From contig NZ_WFKM01000010.1 of the NCBI RefSeq assembly GCF_011007365.1, forward strand, positions 62,001-126,000: DNA of 64,000 nt, in the 5' to 3' direction. Positions 8,534 to 17,841 of this stretch are shown one piece after another; the stretch's first letter is position 1, and the number at the start of each line of letters is the position of its first letter. The position numbers and the translations under genes were made by a program. Source of the DNA: Sphingobacterium sp. xlx-96. Lineage in GTDB: Bacteria > Bacteroidota > Bacteroidia > Sphingobacteriales > Sphingobacteriaceae. The notes below the pieces were generated by a model. The model ran no database searches, had not been told where the DNA came from, and saw only the letters and a list, made by a program, of their open reading frames with translations.

Positions 8534-8797
8534 ATGCAAGTAGCAGTTTGGGATACCTATGTCACAAAAAAAGATGGAACAATTATGCACTTTGATATTA
8601 TAGTACCGTCACATATCAATGACGCTTCCGTAATTTATACCTATGGGAAGACATATTTAAAATACAAAAATCAGGGAGGCCAACCTTTGACCTCACATGA
8701 ATGCCAATTTTGTCACATAGAGCGTGTACAACCGGAATGGGAAAATGAAATAAACAATAAAGGCTTTTTCATCCATGAGATGGAAAACTGTAATTAG
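8534..8797 (+). CDS. DUF2024 family protein
   Basis: This 87-residue protein matches the DUF2024 family as remembered: the start VAVWDTYV, the segment MHFDIIVPS and the C-terminal Cys-containing motif ECQFCHIE. The CxxC followed by His could bind metal or serve as a redox pair; this is inference. No signal peptide is present. The family has no known biochemical role. It is followed closely by the MarR gene, 13 bases after the stop if the second MarR start is used, so the two are probably cotranscribed from the promoter at 8454-8485. Confidence 0.85.
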   Translation: MQVAVWDTYVTKKDGTIMHFDIIVPSHINDASVIYTYGKTYLKYKNQGGQPLTSHECQFCHIERVQPEWENEINNKGFFIHEMENCN

Positions 8798-8810
8798 ACA
8801 TATACAATCT

Positions 8811-9425
8811 ATGGGTAGATCTGATTTTGATCCGGAAGAACAGAATAATAATGTAGAGGGCAAAATTATAGCTTCACTAGAAAGAATAGCCCAATCTTTT
8901 CGTGTTTTATTGTGGCAGCAAAGCAAAGAATTTCCTTTGTCCCCTATACAGATACAGCTATTGATTTTCCTCCTCCATCACAGTAGTGAAAAAAGAAAAG
9001 TAAGTTATCTAGCCGAAGAATTCAACCTGACCAAAGCGACCATAAGCGATACGGTCAAAACACTGGAGCAAAAGCAACTCATCATAAAAGATTTCAAGGG
9101 ACAGGACAGCAGGACTTATTCCATCAATCTCACCGAGAAAGGTAAAAATATCGCCGAGAACACTTCCCTGTTCACGAAAGAGATTCGAACTCCCATCGAC
9201 AAACTTAGCGCTATTGACAAAGAGAACTTGCTCGCTAGTCTCCTGGGCATTATAACGCACCTCAATCAGACAGGAGTAATTAGTGTACAACGCATGTGTA
9301 TAAACTGTTCGCACTACGAGTCGAGAGCAGATGGCGCCATCCATTTCTGTAATTTATTAAATCAAGTACTTCATACAACTGAACTGCGCATCGATTGTCC
9401 CGAACATCAAGCAAAAGCCGGCTAA
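8811..9425 (+). CDS. MarR-type transcriptional regulator with C-terminal Cys cluster
   Basis: The protein is 204 residues from the ATG at 8811; an upstream ATG at 8775 would overlap the DUF2024 gene by 23 bases and is less likely. A MarR winged-helix domain spans about residues 20-150, with recognition-helix segment NLTKATISDTVKTLEQ and wing region FKGQDSRTYSINLTEKG. The unusual part is a C-terminal tail of about 45 residues with CxxC (MCINCSHY), a further Cys (HFCNLL) and DCPEH. These four Cys could bind zinc or act as a redox switch. The adjacent thioredoxin-like gene and the two matched operators suggest thiol or oxidant sensing. Confidence 0.85.
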   Translation: MGRSDFDPEEQNNNVEGKIIASLERIAQSFRVLLWQQSKEFPLSPIQIQLLIFLLHHSSEKRKVSYLAEEFNLTKATISDTVKTLEQKQLIIKDFKGQDSRTYSINLTEKGKNIAENTSLFTKEIRTPIDKLSAIDKENLLASLLGIITHLNQTGVISVQRMCINCSHYESRADGAIHFCNLLNQVLHTTELRIDCPEHQAKAG

Positions 9426-9512
9426 GAAATTAAAATGCTGGCTAACTCACTCCTTAAAAAAATAAATTTACGATCCTTCTTTTTGTATCTTGCGGTAGTA
9501 AACATACATAAA

Positions 9513-10499
9513 ATGGAATTTAGCACAGAAAGATATTCAACAACCCCCTATCGCCGCTGTGGGCACAGTGGTCTTTTCTTACCGGCACTGTCATTGGGGC
9601 TATGGCAAAATTTTGGAGATGTAGATGACAGTTCGATCTTTAAAGAGACTTTGATAACTGCCTTTGATAACGGAATAACCCACTTTGACTTAGCCAACAA
9701 TTATGGCCCCCCTCCGGGTTCTGCGGAACGTAATTTCGGAAGAATATTAAAAGACAATTTCAGCGGCTATCGGGACGAACTTCTGATTTCTACTAAAGCA
9801 GGGTATACTATGTGGGGCGGTCCTTACGGCGATTGGGGAAGTAAAAAATATTTAGTTTCTAGTTTAGACCAAAGTCTTAAACGACTGGATTTAGAGTATG
9901 TAGACATATTTTATCACCATAGACCCGATCCATTAACACCGTTAGAAGAAACAATGGCTGCCCTTGATCTCATAGTGCGGCAAGGAAAAGCTTTATATGT
10001 TGGTCTATCCAACTACCCTCCCGATCTAGCAAAAAAAGCAATAGACTTGTTGAATTCTTTCGGTACCCCGTGTCTAATACACCAACCCAAATACTCCATG
10101 TTAGTACGGACACCAGAAGAAGGTCTACTTGATGTATTACAGGATGAAGGCGTTGGCTGCATCGCATTTTCGCCACTTGCACAGGGTCTTCTGACCAATA
10201 AATACCTTAATGGGATACCCAATAATTCCAGAGCTTCACGCGAACATTTTCTCAAATCATCAAATATTACACCTGATTTAATTGAGAAGCTTAAGAAGCT
10301 AAATGAAATAGCAGCCTCCCGTGGACAATCGCTGGGTCAAATGGCGCTTTCCTGGATTTTAAAAGATGAAAGAGTTACGTCCGTATTAGTAGGCGCTCGA
10401 AATAGAGAACAGTTGTTAGACTCTTTAAAAAGCCTTCAAAACACCCATTTTGATGGGGAGCTACTAACGAAAATCGATGATATTTTAAAAACAGAATAA
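9513..10499 (+). CDS. yghZ: L-glyceraldehyde 3-phosphate reductase-type aldo/keto reductase
   Basis: From the ATG at 9513 the protein has 328 residues and follows E. coli YghZ closely: ALSLGLWQNFG, THFDLANNYGPPPGSAE, STKAGYTMWGGPYG, YVDIFYHHR and VGCIAFSPLAQGLLTNKYLNG. The AKR catalytic tetrad is present: Asp and Tyr in the FDLANNYG segment, Lys in STKAGY and His in YHHR. It would reduce small aldehydes such as L-glyceraldehyde 3-phosphate or methylglyoxal with NADPH in the cytoplasm. An in-frame ATG at 9435 adds 26 residues without similarity to the family, so 9513 is preferred. The gene lies 87 bases after the MarR gene and may be read through. Confidence 0.92.
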   Translation: MEFSTERYSTTPYRRCGHSGLFLPALSLGLWQNFGDVDDSSIFKETLITAFDNGITHFDLANNYGPPPGSAERNFGRILKDNFSGYRDELLISTKAGYTMWGGPYGDWGSKKYLVSSLDQSLKRLDLEYVDIFYHHRPDPLTPLEETMAALDLIVRQGKALYVGLSNYPPDLAKKAIDLLNSFGTPCLIHQPKYSMLVRTPEEGLLDVLQDEGVGCIAFSPLAQGLLTNKYLNGIPNNSRASREHFLKSSNITPDLIEKLKKLNEIAASRGQSLGQMALSWILKDERVTSVLVGARNREQLLDSLKSLQNTHFDGELLTKIDDILKTE

Positions 10500-10720
10500 G
10501 CGAACCTTCTCACACATATTGACGGCTGAGATATCGGAAATAATTCAAACACGTCTGCGTATTTTACTTCTGCGTTATGCACAATATAATTTAGGTCAAG
10601 TATCAATTCGTAACTGTCAATGCCGATTAATATTTGGTTGTCCTGATCTGATTTTATATCGCCAGTGCTCACCCAAACACCAATAAGTCTTCTAAAGCCG
10701 CTATTCTCTATCATATTCAT
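10436..10720 (-). pseudogene. Truncated DUF1579-like protein fragment
   Basis: A 94-residue minus-strand frame starts with a segment (about residues 8-55) that recalls the DUF1579-type pattern: LIGVWVSTGDI, then GIDSYELILDLNYIVHNAEV, where relatives have WKTSGxI and GTDSYEW...FILHKADV. After residue 55 the match stops and the rest reads antisense to the end of yghZ. This looks like the first third of a gene whose remainder has been deleted. It could still be expressed as a short protein. The assignment is from memory of the family. Confidence 0.4.
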
Positions 10721-11025
10721 TTCGACTGGATTGCCTAATTAATATTTATAGATCTATTGATATACAAACAATGGTTTAAGATAATTACACCACCACACCA
10801 TAATTGATACAGTTTGTTAAACTAGTTTAATAATGATCCGTTATCGTACTGCAAACTAGGTCTAACGATGATTTTTTTTGCAGTTCAAAACCTTTGCCAA
10901 AGTGGATCGTTTCTTTACTTTGCTTTAGTTATAAAGTCGTAAATAAAGAAAGTAGCCAAGGAACCTATGTTAAATAATCACCCACGGGTTTAATGCTTTT
11001 CATTGTGGGTAAGGTTAATTTTAGT
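10721..11025. other. Intergenic region, palindrome and possible terminator
   Basis: The stretch between the DUF1579-like fragment and the methyltransferase holds a perfect 14-base palindrome at 10817-10830 (TTAAACT and AGTTTAA) and a hairpin at 10980-11010. No gene was recognised. Confidence 0.5.
10980..11010 (-). terminator. Possible terminator of the methyltransferase gene
   Basis: Read on the minus strand, ACCCAC pairs with GTGGGT, with an inner AATG/CATT stem. It starts 15 bases after the stop codon at 11026. The following bases are AT-rich but not a real T-run, so this is weak. Confidence 0.35.
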
Positions 11026-11574
11026 TTACAGTCTGTATTCATCGAGAAAAATTTCTTTTAAAGGATTTCCTCCGTCGATGAAGAGCTTTCCCGATTTAGT
11101 CAGGGATTCAGCAATTTTACGTAACGTCTGCTTTTCAATGTTAGGATGCCTACCATCTAAAGCTCCGACCCTCACAGCAATAGCAATATCAAAAGGCTGT
11201 TCATCAGCATTCATATCAAAATCTTCCATGGCAATTTGCCTGAACGTGAGTTTGCCACTTTCTAGTTCATTTCTTGAAAGTGAAATGGCTTGGCTAATGG
11301 CTTTCGCAGAGCGATCGATAGCAAGTATATGCCCATTCTTTAATTGTCTGGATATTTCCCTCGCCATTGCTCCAGATCCACATCCGATTTCCAAAATTCT
11401 TGTTTCATCGTTCATGGGAAGCGCATTTACAATGCCAGTCAGCCTTTCTGATAACTTATTTTTTAGAAAAGGCTGGAACCATTGCAGGTTCAGCACTTGA
11501 TGGTTACCACAGCACACAATTGATAAAACGATTAAAATACGCAAAACCTTAATTAAACATAATAAAAAAAGCAA
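11026..11574 (-). CDS. Class I SAM-dependent methyltransferase
   Basis: This 182-residue protein has the glycine-rich SAM-binding motif I (RILEIGCGSGAMAREIS, about residues 59-75), an acidic motif at the end of beta-2 (ILAIDRS) and a later ALDGRHPNIE segment. The N-terminal 25 residues are hydrophobic with two Cys and could be a membrane anchor or an artefact of choosing the most upstream start. The segment LNLQWFQPFLKNK at about residue 28 looks like the true start of the family domain. The substrate cannot be told. It follows the DUF1003 gene by 97 bases on the same strand. Confidence 0.8.
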   Translation of the reverse strand: MLFLLCLIKVLRILIVLSIVCCGNHQVLNLQWFQPFLKNKLSERLTGIVNALPMNDETRILEIGCGSGAMAREISRQLKNGHILAIDRSAKAISQAISLSRNELESGKLTFRQIAMEDFDMNADEQPFDIAIAVRVGALDGRHPNIEKQTLRKIAESLTKSGKLFIDGGNPLKEIFLDEYRL

Positions 11575-11671
11575 AGCTGTACTCGTTTATGATCACGAGA
11601 ATCCAATCGGAGAGATGGAAAAGATGGAGTTATACGGGTATTTTCACAGTTGCCTATCTGTTGAGTTCTAC

Positions 11672-12376
11672 TTATTTACTTAAGTTTTTCTTCAGCTCTT
11701 TAAGCAGATCCTCCAAATAGTCGGTTTGCACTTCTTGGATTTCCAAAAGCTTTTTGTTTTGATGAATGAGCAGATGGTCTATTTTTTCGCTCAGCAATTT
11801 TATTTCCAATTCTGCTTTCAAATTGATCTTATAATCGTGTTCGCCTCTTACCCGATCTTTTTGTTCTTGCCTATTTTGACTCATCATGATGATCGGAGCT
11901 TGAATTGCCGCCAAACATGAGAGAAGTAGATTGAGGAGGATAAAAGGAAAAGGATCGAAAGGTTGGCTTTTTAGAATGACAATATTAACAATCATCCATA
12001 AAACGATAAATAAAAAAAAAGCAATGATAAATATCCAGCTGCCTCCGAAACCAGCCACTCGATCAGCTAGTTTTTGACCGATAGTTAGCTGTGACTCCAG
12101 CTCCTCCTGTATATCTTCTGAGAGAATAGAGTTATTTCTGATCGCATTCATTACATCAATATCTATGACTGCAAGTTCTCCTTTCTCCTGACTAATAAGT
12201 GAAGTAACATAAAGTCGTCTGTAATGGTTCAATTCGTCAATAGATATATAATCTTCTTTGGATAATTCGGGGTGGTCCAATAATAACAAGCTAAACACAC
12301 CTTCTCTTATATCTTTACATTGTACTTCTTCGCCATTTCCGATTTCCTGTTTGCTGATATAACTGATAGTTTCCAT
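11672..12376 (-). CDS. DUF1003 domain-containing membrane protein
   Basis: This 234-residue protein fits DUF1003: a soluble N-terminal part, the motif GQKLADRVAGFGGSWIFI at about residue 99, two membrane helices (about residues 107-135 and 142-162) and the conserved APIIMMSQNRQEQKDR stretch after the second helix. A charged coiled-coil tail of about 65 residues follows. DUF1003 proteins are inner-membrane proteins of unknown role. The gene stands near the methyltransferase gene and convergent signals are lacking, so an operon is possible but not shown. Confidence 0.88.
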   Translation of the reverse strand: METISYISKQEIGNGEEVQCKDIREGVFSLLLLDHPELSKEDYISIDELNHYRRLYVTSLISQEKGELAVIDIDVMNAIRNNSILSEDIQEELESQLTIGQKLADRVAGFGGSWIFIIAFFLFIVLWMIVNIVILKSQPFDPFPFILLNLLLSCLAAIQAPIIMMSQNRQEQKDRVRGEHDYKINLKAELEIKLLSEKIDHLLIHQNKKLLEIQEVQTDYLEDLLKELKKNLSK

Positions 12377-12874
12377 AGGTTATTTTTTGTTAGGCTGATT
12401 TATTCTTAATTTTCTTTCCAGTAATAAAACATGTACCCGAAATGGGGTGAACTAATTTTACTAAAAATAAGAAATTATAAGCACATATCTTCAAGGATTT
12501 AGACAACAAGGATTTAATGGGTTCTTTTTCCTGCTTGTTTCTCTGGTTTCGAAAAATTGACTTCAGGATGCTATAAAACATTAATTATATCATAGTACTG
12601 GCCAGAAAAATGACTACAAGTTTATATAAGTAAGATTAAAATATACTAAGAAAAAGGGCTTAGTGATACTGCCAATTAGCGTATTAGCACTCGAAAACTT
12701 TTTCTTCTAATATTTGTTATTTATACAACACTGATTGTAGTCAAAAATACACGCAACAAATCGAAAAAACAATAAACTGTTATAAACTGAACGCTTCTTA
12801 GTGTGCGATATAAATTGTAATACCAAATAATATAATATTCAACAAACTATCTATCAACATATACACGTTGTAAT
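12377..12874. other. Intergenic region upstream of katE and DUF1003 gene
   Basis: This AT-rich stretch of 498 bases separates divergent genes and should hold both promoters. A 63-codon minus-strand frame at 12390-12581 has no recognised family and is not called. I found no full TAnnTTTG match, so the katE promoter is not assigned, and no clear OxyR-like site was seen. Confidence 0.5.
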
Positions 12875-15001
12875 ATGAAAAATAAAAACTCAAACAAAAA
12901 AACGGAAATCATCGCTAGAAATGTCATCGATAATAGTGGCAAGCATATGACAACTAATGATGGGGTCCTTATCCATGATAACAACAATACCCTAAAAGCC
13001 GGAGAAAGGGGGCCGTCGCTATTAGAAGATTTTATCTATCAGGACAAACTTGCCCACTTTGACAGAGAACGAATTCCAGAACGCGTAGTACATGCAAGGG
13101 GATCAGGTGCACATGGAATTTTCGAAGCTACAGCAGATATGTCAGCTTATACCAAGGCTCAGTTTTTAAAAAAAGGGACCACAACTCCTGTATTTGTGCG
13201 TTTTTCGACAGTAGCTGGTTTCAAAGGTTCTACAGATTTAGCGCGGGATGTGAGGGGATTTTCGGTCAAATTTTACACAGATGAAGGTAATTACGATCTT
13301 GTTGGCAATAATATACCCGTATTTTTCATTCAAGATGCAATGAATTTTCCGGATGTCGTACACGCCGTAAAGCCGGAACCCAACAATGAAATGCCACAAG
13401 CGGCTTCTGCTCACGACACTTTTTGGGACTTTATATCCTTGATGCCTGAAGCCGCACACATGTCCCTATGGGTAATGTCTGATAGGGCCATTCCCCGCTC
13501 TTTACGTATGATGGAGGGATTTGGGGTACATACATTCAAATTCGTGAACGATAAAGGCAAAGCCACGTTCGTAAAATTTCACTGGAAACCTAGGCTAGGC
13601 GTCCATCAGGTGGCCTGGCAGGAAGCTCAAAAGATATCGGGTTATGATGCGGATTTCCATCGCAGAGATTTATGGGAAGCTGTAGAAAAAGGAAACTACC
13701 CTCAATGGGACTTAGGTGTACAACTTATCCCTGAAGAAGATGAATTAAAATACTCTTTTGATATACTGGATCCGACCAAATTAATTCCTGAAGAACTAGT
13801 TCCGGTAAAACTAATCGGTACGATGACACTAAACAGGAATCCTGAAAATTTCTTTGCCGAGACAGAACAGGTTGCCTTTGATCCAGGTCGTCTGGTACCG
13901 GGAATAGATTTCAGTAATGATCCGTTATTGCAAGGGCGCGTGTTTTCGTATGCAGATACACAAAACTATCGATTGGGCGGCCCCAACTTTCATGAGTTAC
14001 CAATAAATAGACCCGTAGAAGGAAAATTCAACAACCAAAAAGATGGTTTTGGTAGACAGGATATACTAAAAGGTAAAGTATCCTATTTCCCAAACAGTCT
14101 TGGCGGAGGATGTCCATACCATGCAATGCTCAAAGGTGATAAGGGATTTGAATCGCATAATGAGAAGATAGATGCGAAAAAAATCAGAGGAAGGAGCTCT
14201 TCGTTTGCTGATCACTTTACGCAAGCTAGGCTTTTCTATAATTCTCAAACTCCGCCTGAACAGAAACATATCGTCAGTGCATTTAGCTTTGAACTTTCTA
14301 AGGTGAAAGATGTCGGTGTGAGACAAAGGGAACTAGCGATACTATATCAAGTAGAGCCGGAACTAGCAAGTGCCGTGGGTAGGAATATCGGCTTAGAGCC
14401 TTCTAAGACTTTAGACGAATTGACCTTACAATTTGCTAAAGCGAACCATCCAGAATACCCCGTTAAAGCTCAAAAACCAGAAGTTACTACGTCTAATGCA
14501 CTTAGTATGGCCACCAAGCCCGGCCAAGGAACAATCGCCACGAGGAAGATTGCTTTTTTAGTGGCTGATGGCGTCAGTAAAAAAAGTATAGATAAATTAA
14601 AATTACCTCTGGAAAAAGAAGGGGCAGAAGTGGTATTGGTGAGTACAAACGTCGGTACACTGACCTATAAAGAAGGTGGCCAAGAAGAAATACAACATAC
14701 CTATCTCACTGACGCTTCGGTATGTTTTGACGCTTTCTATACACCGGAGGGGGACTCTATAAACGTGTTGGCACAAGAACAGGATTATGTACAATTTATA
14801 AATGAAGGTTTTAGACACTGTAAAGCTATAGCTTTTGCAAAGCGAGCAGAAGAATTAATGAAATTGACATTGATTACTACAAAAAAAATAGACAAAGGAG
14901 TTATACTGGAATCAGAAGGTGAAATTACAGATCGTTTCATAACTATCTTGAAAGGTCATCGTGTATGGGAACGTGAAGATGATCGTAAAGTAGCTGTCTG
15001 A
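12875..15001 (+). CDS. katE: Large-subunit catalase HPII
   Basis: This 708-residue protein is a clade II catalase that dismutates hydrogen peroxide. The heme catalytic core spans about residues 25-500 with the distal His73 (in RVVHARGSGAHG), Asn146 (in GNNIPVF) and proximal heme ligand Tyr359 (in RVFSYADTQNYR). Residues about 530-700 form the flavodoxin-like/GATase1-like C-terminal domain (KIAFLVADGVS...) typical of large-subunit catalases and absent from the 480-residue small type. No signal peptide is seen. The gene is monocistronic. The length agrees with the 690-750 usual for this clade. Confidence 0.96.
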   Translation: MKNKNSNKKTEIIARNVIDNSGKHMTTNDGVLIHDNNNTLKAGERGPSLLEDFIYQDKLAHFDRERIPERVVHARGSGAHGIFEATADMSAYTKAQFLKKGTTTPVFVRFSTVAGFKGSTDLARDVRGFSVKFYTDEGNYDLVGNNIPVFFIQDAMNFPDVVHAVKPEPNNEMPQAASAHDTFWDFISLMPEAAHMSLWVMSDRAIPRSLRMMEGFGVHTFKFVNDKGKATFVKFHWKPRLGVHQVAWQEAQKISGYDADFHRRDLWEAVEKGNYPQWDLGVQLIPEEDELKYSFDILDPTKLIPEELVPVKLIGTMTLNRNPENFFAETEQVAFDPGRLVPGIDFSNDPLLQGRVFSYADTQNYRLGGPNFHELPINRPVEGKFNNQKDGFGRQDILKGKVSYFPNSLGGGCPYHAMLKGDKGFESHNEKIDAKKIRGRSSSFADHFTQARLFYNSQTPPEQKHIVSAFSFELSKVKDVGVRQRELAILYQVEPELASAVGRNIGLEPSKTLDELTLQFAKANHPEYPVKAQKPEVTTSNALSMATKPGQGTIATRKIAFLVADGVSKKSIDKLKLPLEKEGAEVVLVSTNVGTLTYKEGGQEEIQHTYLTDASVCFDAFYTPEGDSINVLAQEQDYVQFINEGFRHCKAIAFAKRAEELMKLTLITTKKIDKGVILESEGEITDRFITILKGHRVWEREDDRKVAV

Positions 15002-15348
15002 TTTTTTTAGGAGCTTTGGTTGTGTACATTAGAAGATAGCTACTTTATTTTTTGTGTACATGACTATTCCTACTTTCATTAATATGGCCGTTAAAAATTC
15101 CTATCCACAATTAAAAATTTCGGGCAATACGGTATAGCTAGCAGTAGTTTTGCCTGCACCCTTACAAAAGGTCAAATCCAATATATAATCACTAGGTATA
15201 CCCTCCTATCCCTAGTGTGAGATTTTCTCAAAAATACGGGAGAAAAAAAGTATCGTATCTATACGGAAAAACGAAATTGCCAAGATGATTTTAAACCACT
15301 CGGATCCTTCTCCAATTGACAATTCGGGAGAAAAATACAAAAATTAAA
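15002..15348. other. Intergenic region between convergent katE and cupin operon
   Basis: The stretch lies between the 3' ends of katE and the exported-enzyme operon. It has two copies of TTGTGTACAT at 15020-15029 and 15052-15061, spaced 32 bases start to start. A 7-base inverted repeat lies at 15190-15217 and a short one at 15308-15332; neither has a T-run, so neither is called a terminator. Confidence 0.5.
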
Positions 15349-15825
15349 CTATTGGAGATACTCCTCATCAGTAACCTGTTTCAACCATACAGCACCACCT
15401 ATATTGGTATTTGTCCCTATAGCTACATGCGTCATGGTGTCGGTAGTCGTAGCGCCGTGCCAATGTTCTATATGAGGAGGACACTTGACAACCTGTCCTT
15501 TTTCAATAATCTCTACAGGCTTCCCCTTCTCTTGGTATAAACCTTTACCCTCGGTAACCAATAATATCTGCCCTCCTTTGTGGTAATGCCAATTGGTTCT
15601 AGCACCAGGAGCAAAAGTCACCGATCCGATATTGACATTAAAGGTCGTATCACTCTCCGCTAAATAGTGAAGCCAAACTGTTCCCACAAAATTTTCGCTC
15701 ACTACTTTTTCTCCTCTAGCAAAAACAGGCTCTTCATTCGTTTTCAATGCTGAAGTCTGTACATTACAACAAGCCGTAAATAAAACGGGTAAAGCAAAGA
15801 ATAAATAATTAAAAGGAAGCTTCAT
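15349..15825 (-). CDS. Cupin-domain lipoprotein
   Basis: This 158-residue protein has a signal peptide with a lipobox-like TACC (Cys near residue 19), then a single cupin barrel. Metal-binding residues are visible as His-x-His in TNWHYHKGGQ, the following Gln, and His-x-His in IEHWHGA. Relatives are often annotated as (R)-mandelonitrile lyase-like or ChrR-like cupins; the true reaction is unknown. It is the last gene of an eight-gene minus-strand operon, 2 bases after the hydrolase gene. Two other cupin genes of the same operon (18554 and 21201) share the WHxH, GxGxYQxKGK and HWxG pattern, so all three are paralogues. Confidence 0.85.
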   Translation of the reverse strand: MKLPFNYLFFALPVLFTACCNVQTSALKTNEEPVFARGEKVVSENFVGTVWLHYLAESDTTFNVNIGSVTFAPGARTNWHYHKGGQILLVTEGKGLYQEKGKPVEIIEKGQVVKCPPHIEHWHGATTTDTMTHVAIGTNTNIGGAVWLKQVTDEEYLQ

Positions 15826-15827
15826 TA

Positions 15828-16886
15828 TTATAAGTTTTTATGGTAAAATTCTACTAGTTTATCAACCGCTTGCGCTACATACTCAGGTTTCCAATATGTT
15901 TGTATATGGGTAGCCCCATCGATTAGAAACATCTCTTTACTTTTCGCATTTATCGCTTTAGGAAATGCCTCGTCGGTCATGTATTTGGTATCTGACTTAC
16001 TTCCAGATATCATTAACAAAGGTTGATCTAAAAGCTCTATTTGATCCGTAGCGTCCCAAGTCATCAATTCCATGAGACTACTGGTCGTATACAGAAAGGT
16101 AGAATTCGGATGTGCATGTGATCTGTAGTAGTATTCGTAGCCCTCGCGATACAGATCGGTACTGGTCTTAGCGATCTCTTCGTTCGTGATACTAGCGACA
16201 CCAGAAAAAAGCACTTCTCCGCCCGCAGCCTCTTGTTTACGCGCATCGGAAGCCTGTTTCATTCGTTGCGCCACCGTATTTATTTGTGAGTTCTGAAAAC
16301 CATTACGACGTACTTCGCCCGAGTTAAACATACTCAATGTCGCCACGGCTTTTAACCTTTTATCTGACTGCGCAGCTTTTAACGTATAACCGCCACCACC
16401 ACATATACCCAAAGCTCCTATACGCTCGGTATCGACGCCAGGAAATTGGCTGATATAATCGGCCATGCCACGAATATCTTCAACACGGAAGAAAGGTTTG
16501 TCCGTATGACGAGGTTCTCCTCCGCTTGCTCCTTGAAAAGTAGCATCAGCTGCTATAGCGATGAACCCAGCTTCTGCCAATCGTTGCGCATACAAACCTG
16601 CTGTCTGCTCTTTGATACCGCCATTGGGGTGCGCTACAGTTATAGCAACATACTTCTTTTGTGGGGCATAGTTGGCAGGCAAATATACATTTGCAGCGAT
16701 GTCGTTCCCGTTTAATTTATAGGTTACGGGTTGGATATTTACTTTACCTTTTTCATTTTTGGTAATAGCACCGTCATACACCAATGTGAAAGGATTTTGT
16801 TCATATCGCTTTTGTATAGTTTGTGCGTTTACTATATTCATAAAGGAAAGTGTTGTCAATGCGATGATTGATGCTAACTTGTTCAT
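15828..16886 (-). CDS. Exported alpha/beta hydrolase with cysteine nucleophile elbow
   Basis: This 352-residue protein has a signal peptide (about residues 1-21, MNIVNA-Q) and an alpha/beta hydrolase fold. The nucleophile elbow reads GICGGG (residue near 173) with Cys where lipases have Ser, as in dienelactone hydrolase. The probable acid is the Asp of SGSKSDTKYM and the His is in DGATHIQTYW. The substrate is unknown; the Cys elbow suggests lactone or thioester-like chemistry. It lies between the DkgA-like reductase (64-base gap) and the terminal cupin gene. Confidence 0.85.
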   Translation of the reverse strand: MNKLASIIALTTLSFMNIVNAQTIQKRYEQNPFTLVYDGAITKNEKGKVNIQPVTYKLNGNDIAANVYLPANYAPQKKYVAITVAHPNGGIKEQTAGLYAQRLAEAGFIAIAADATFQGASGGEPRHTDKPFFRVEDIRGMADYISQFPGVDTERIGALGICGGGGYTLKAAQSDKRLKAVATLSMFNSGEVRRNGFQNSQINTVAQRMKQASDARKQEAAGGEVLFSGVASITNEEIAKTSTDLYREGYEYYYRSHAHPNSTFLYTTSSLMELMTWDATDQIELLDQPLLMISGSKSDTKYMTDEAFPKAINAKSKEMFLIDGATHIQTYWKPEYVAQAVDKLVEFYHKNL

Positions 16887-16950
16887 TGTTGTATTATTTT
16901 AGGATGAATAGTATTTGTCAAACCTGAGCTTGGTATATTCCTTATAAATG

Positions 16951-17814
<864 letters not shown>

Positions 17815-17841
17815 TTAATGCTGTTGAACATTATATTTTTC

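Noticed and set aside
11003..11500. Plus-strand open frame of 165 codons
   Set aside because: It lies antisense to the methyltransferase, whose SAM motif is clear, and its product has no recognisable family.
12390..12581. Minus-strand 63-codon frame upstream of the DUF1003 gene
   Set aside because: Low-complexity Lys/Leu/Ile content, no family, and it occupies the promoter region of neighbouring genes.
15190..15217. Inverted repeat CACTAGG and CCTAGTG
   Set aside because: Only 7 base pairs around a 14-base loop and no T-run on either side; not sufficient for a terminator or operator call.
15308..15332. Short inverted repeat TTCTCC/GGAGAA after the cupin operon
   Set aside because: It lies in the right place for a minus-strand terminator, but no T-run follows on that strand.
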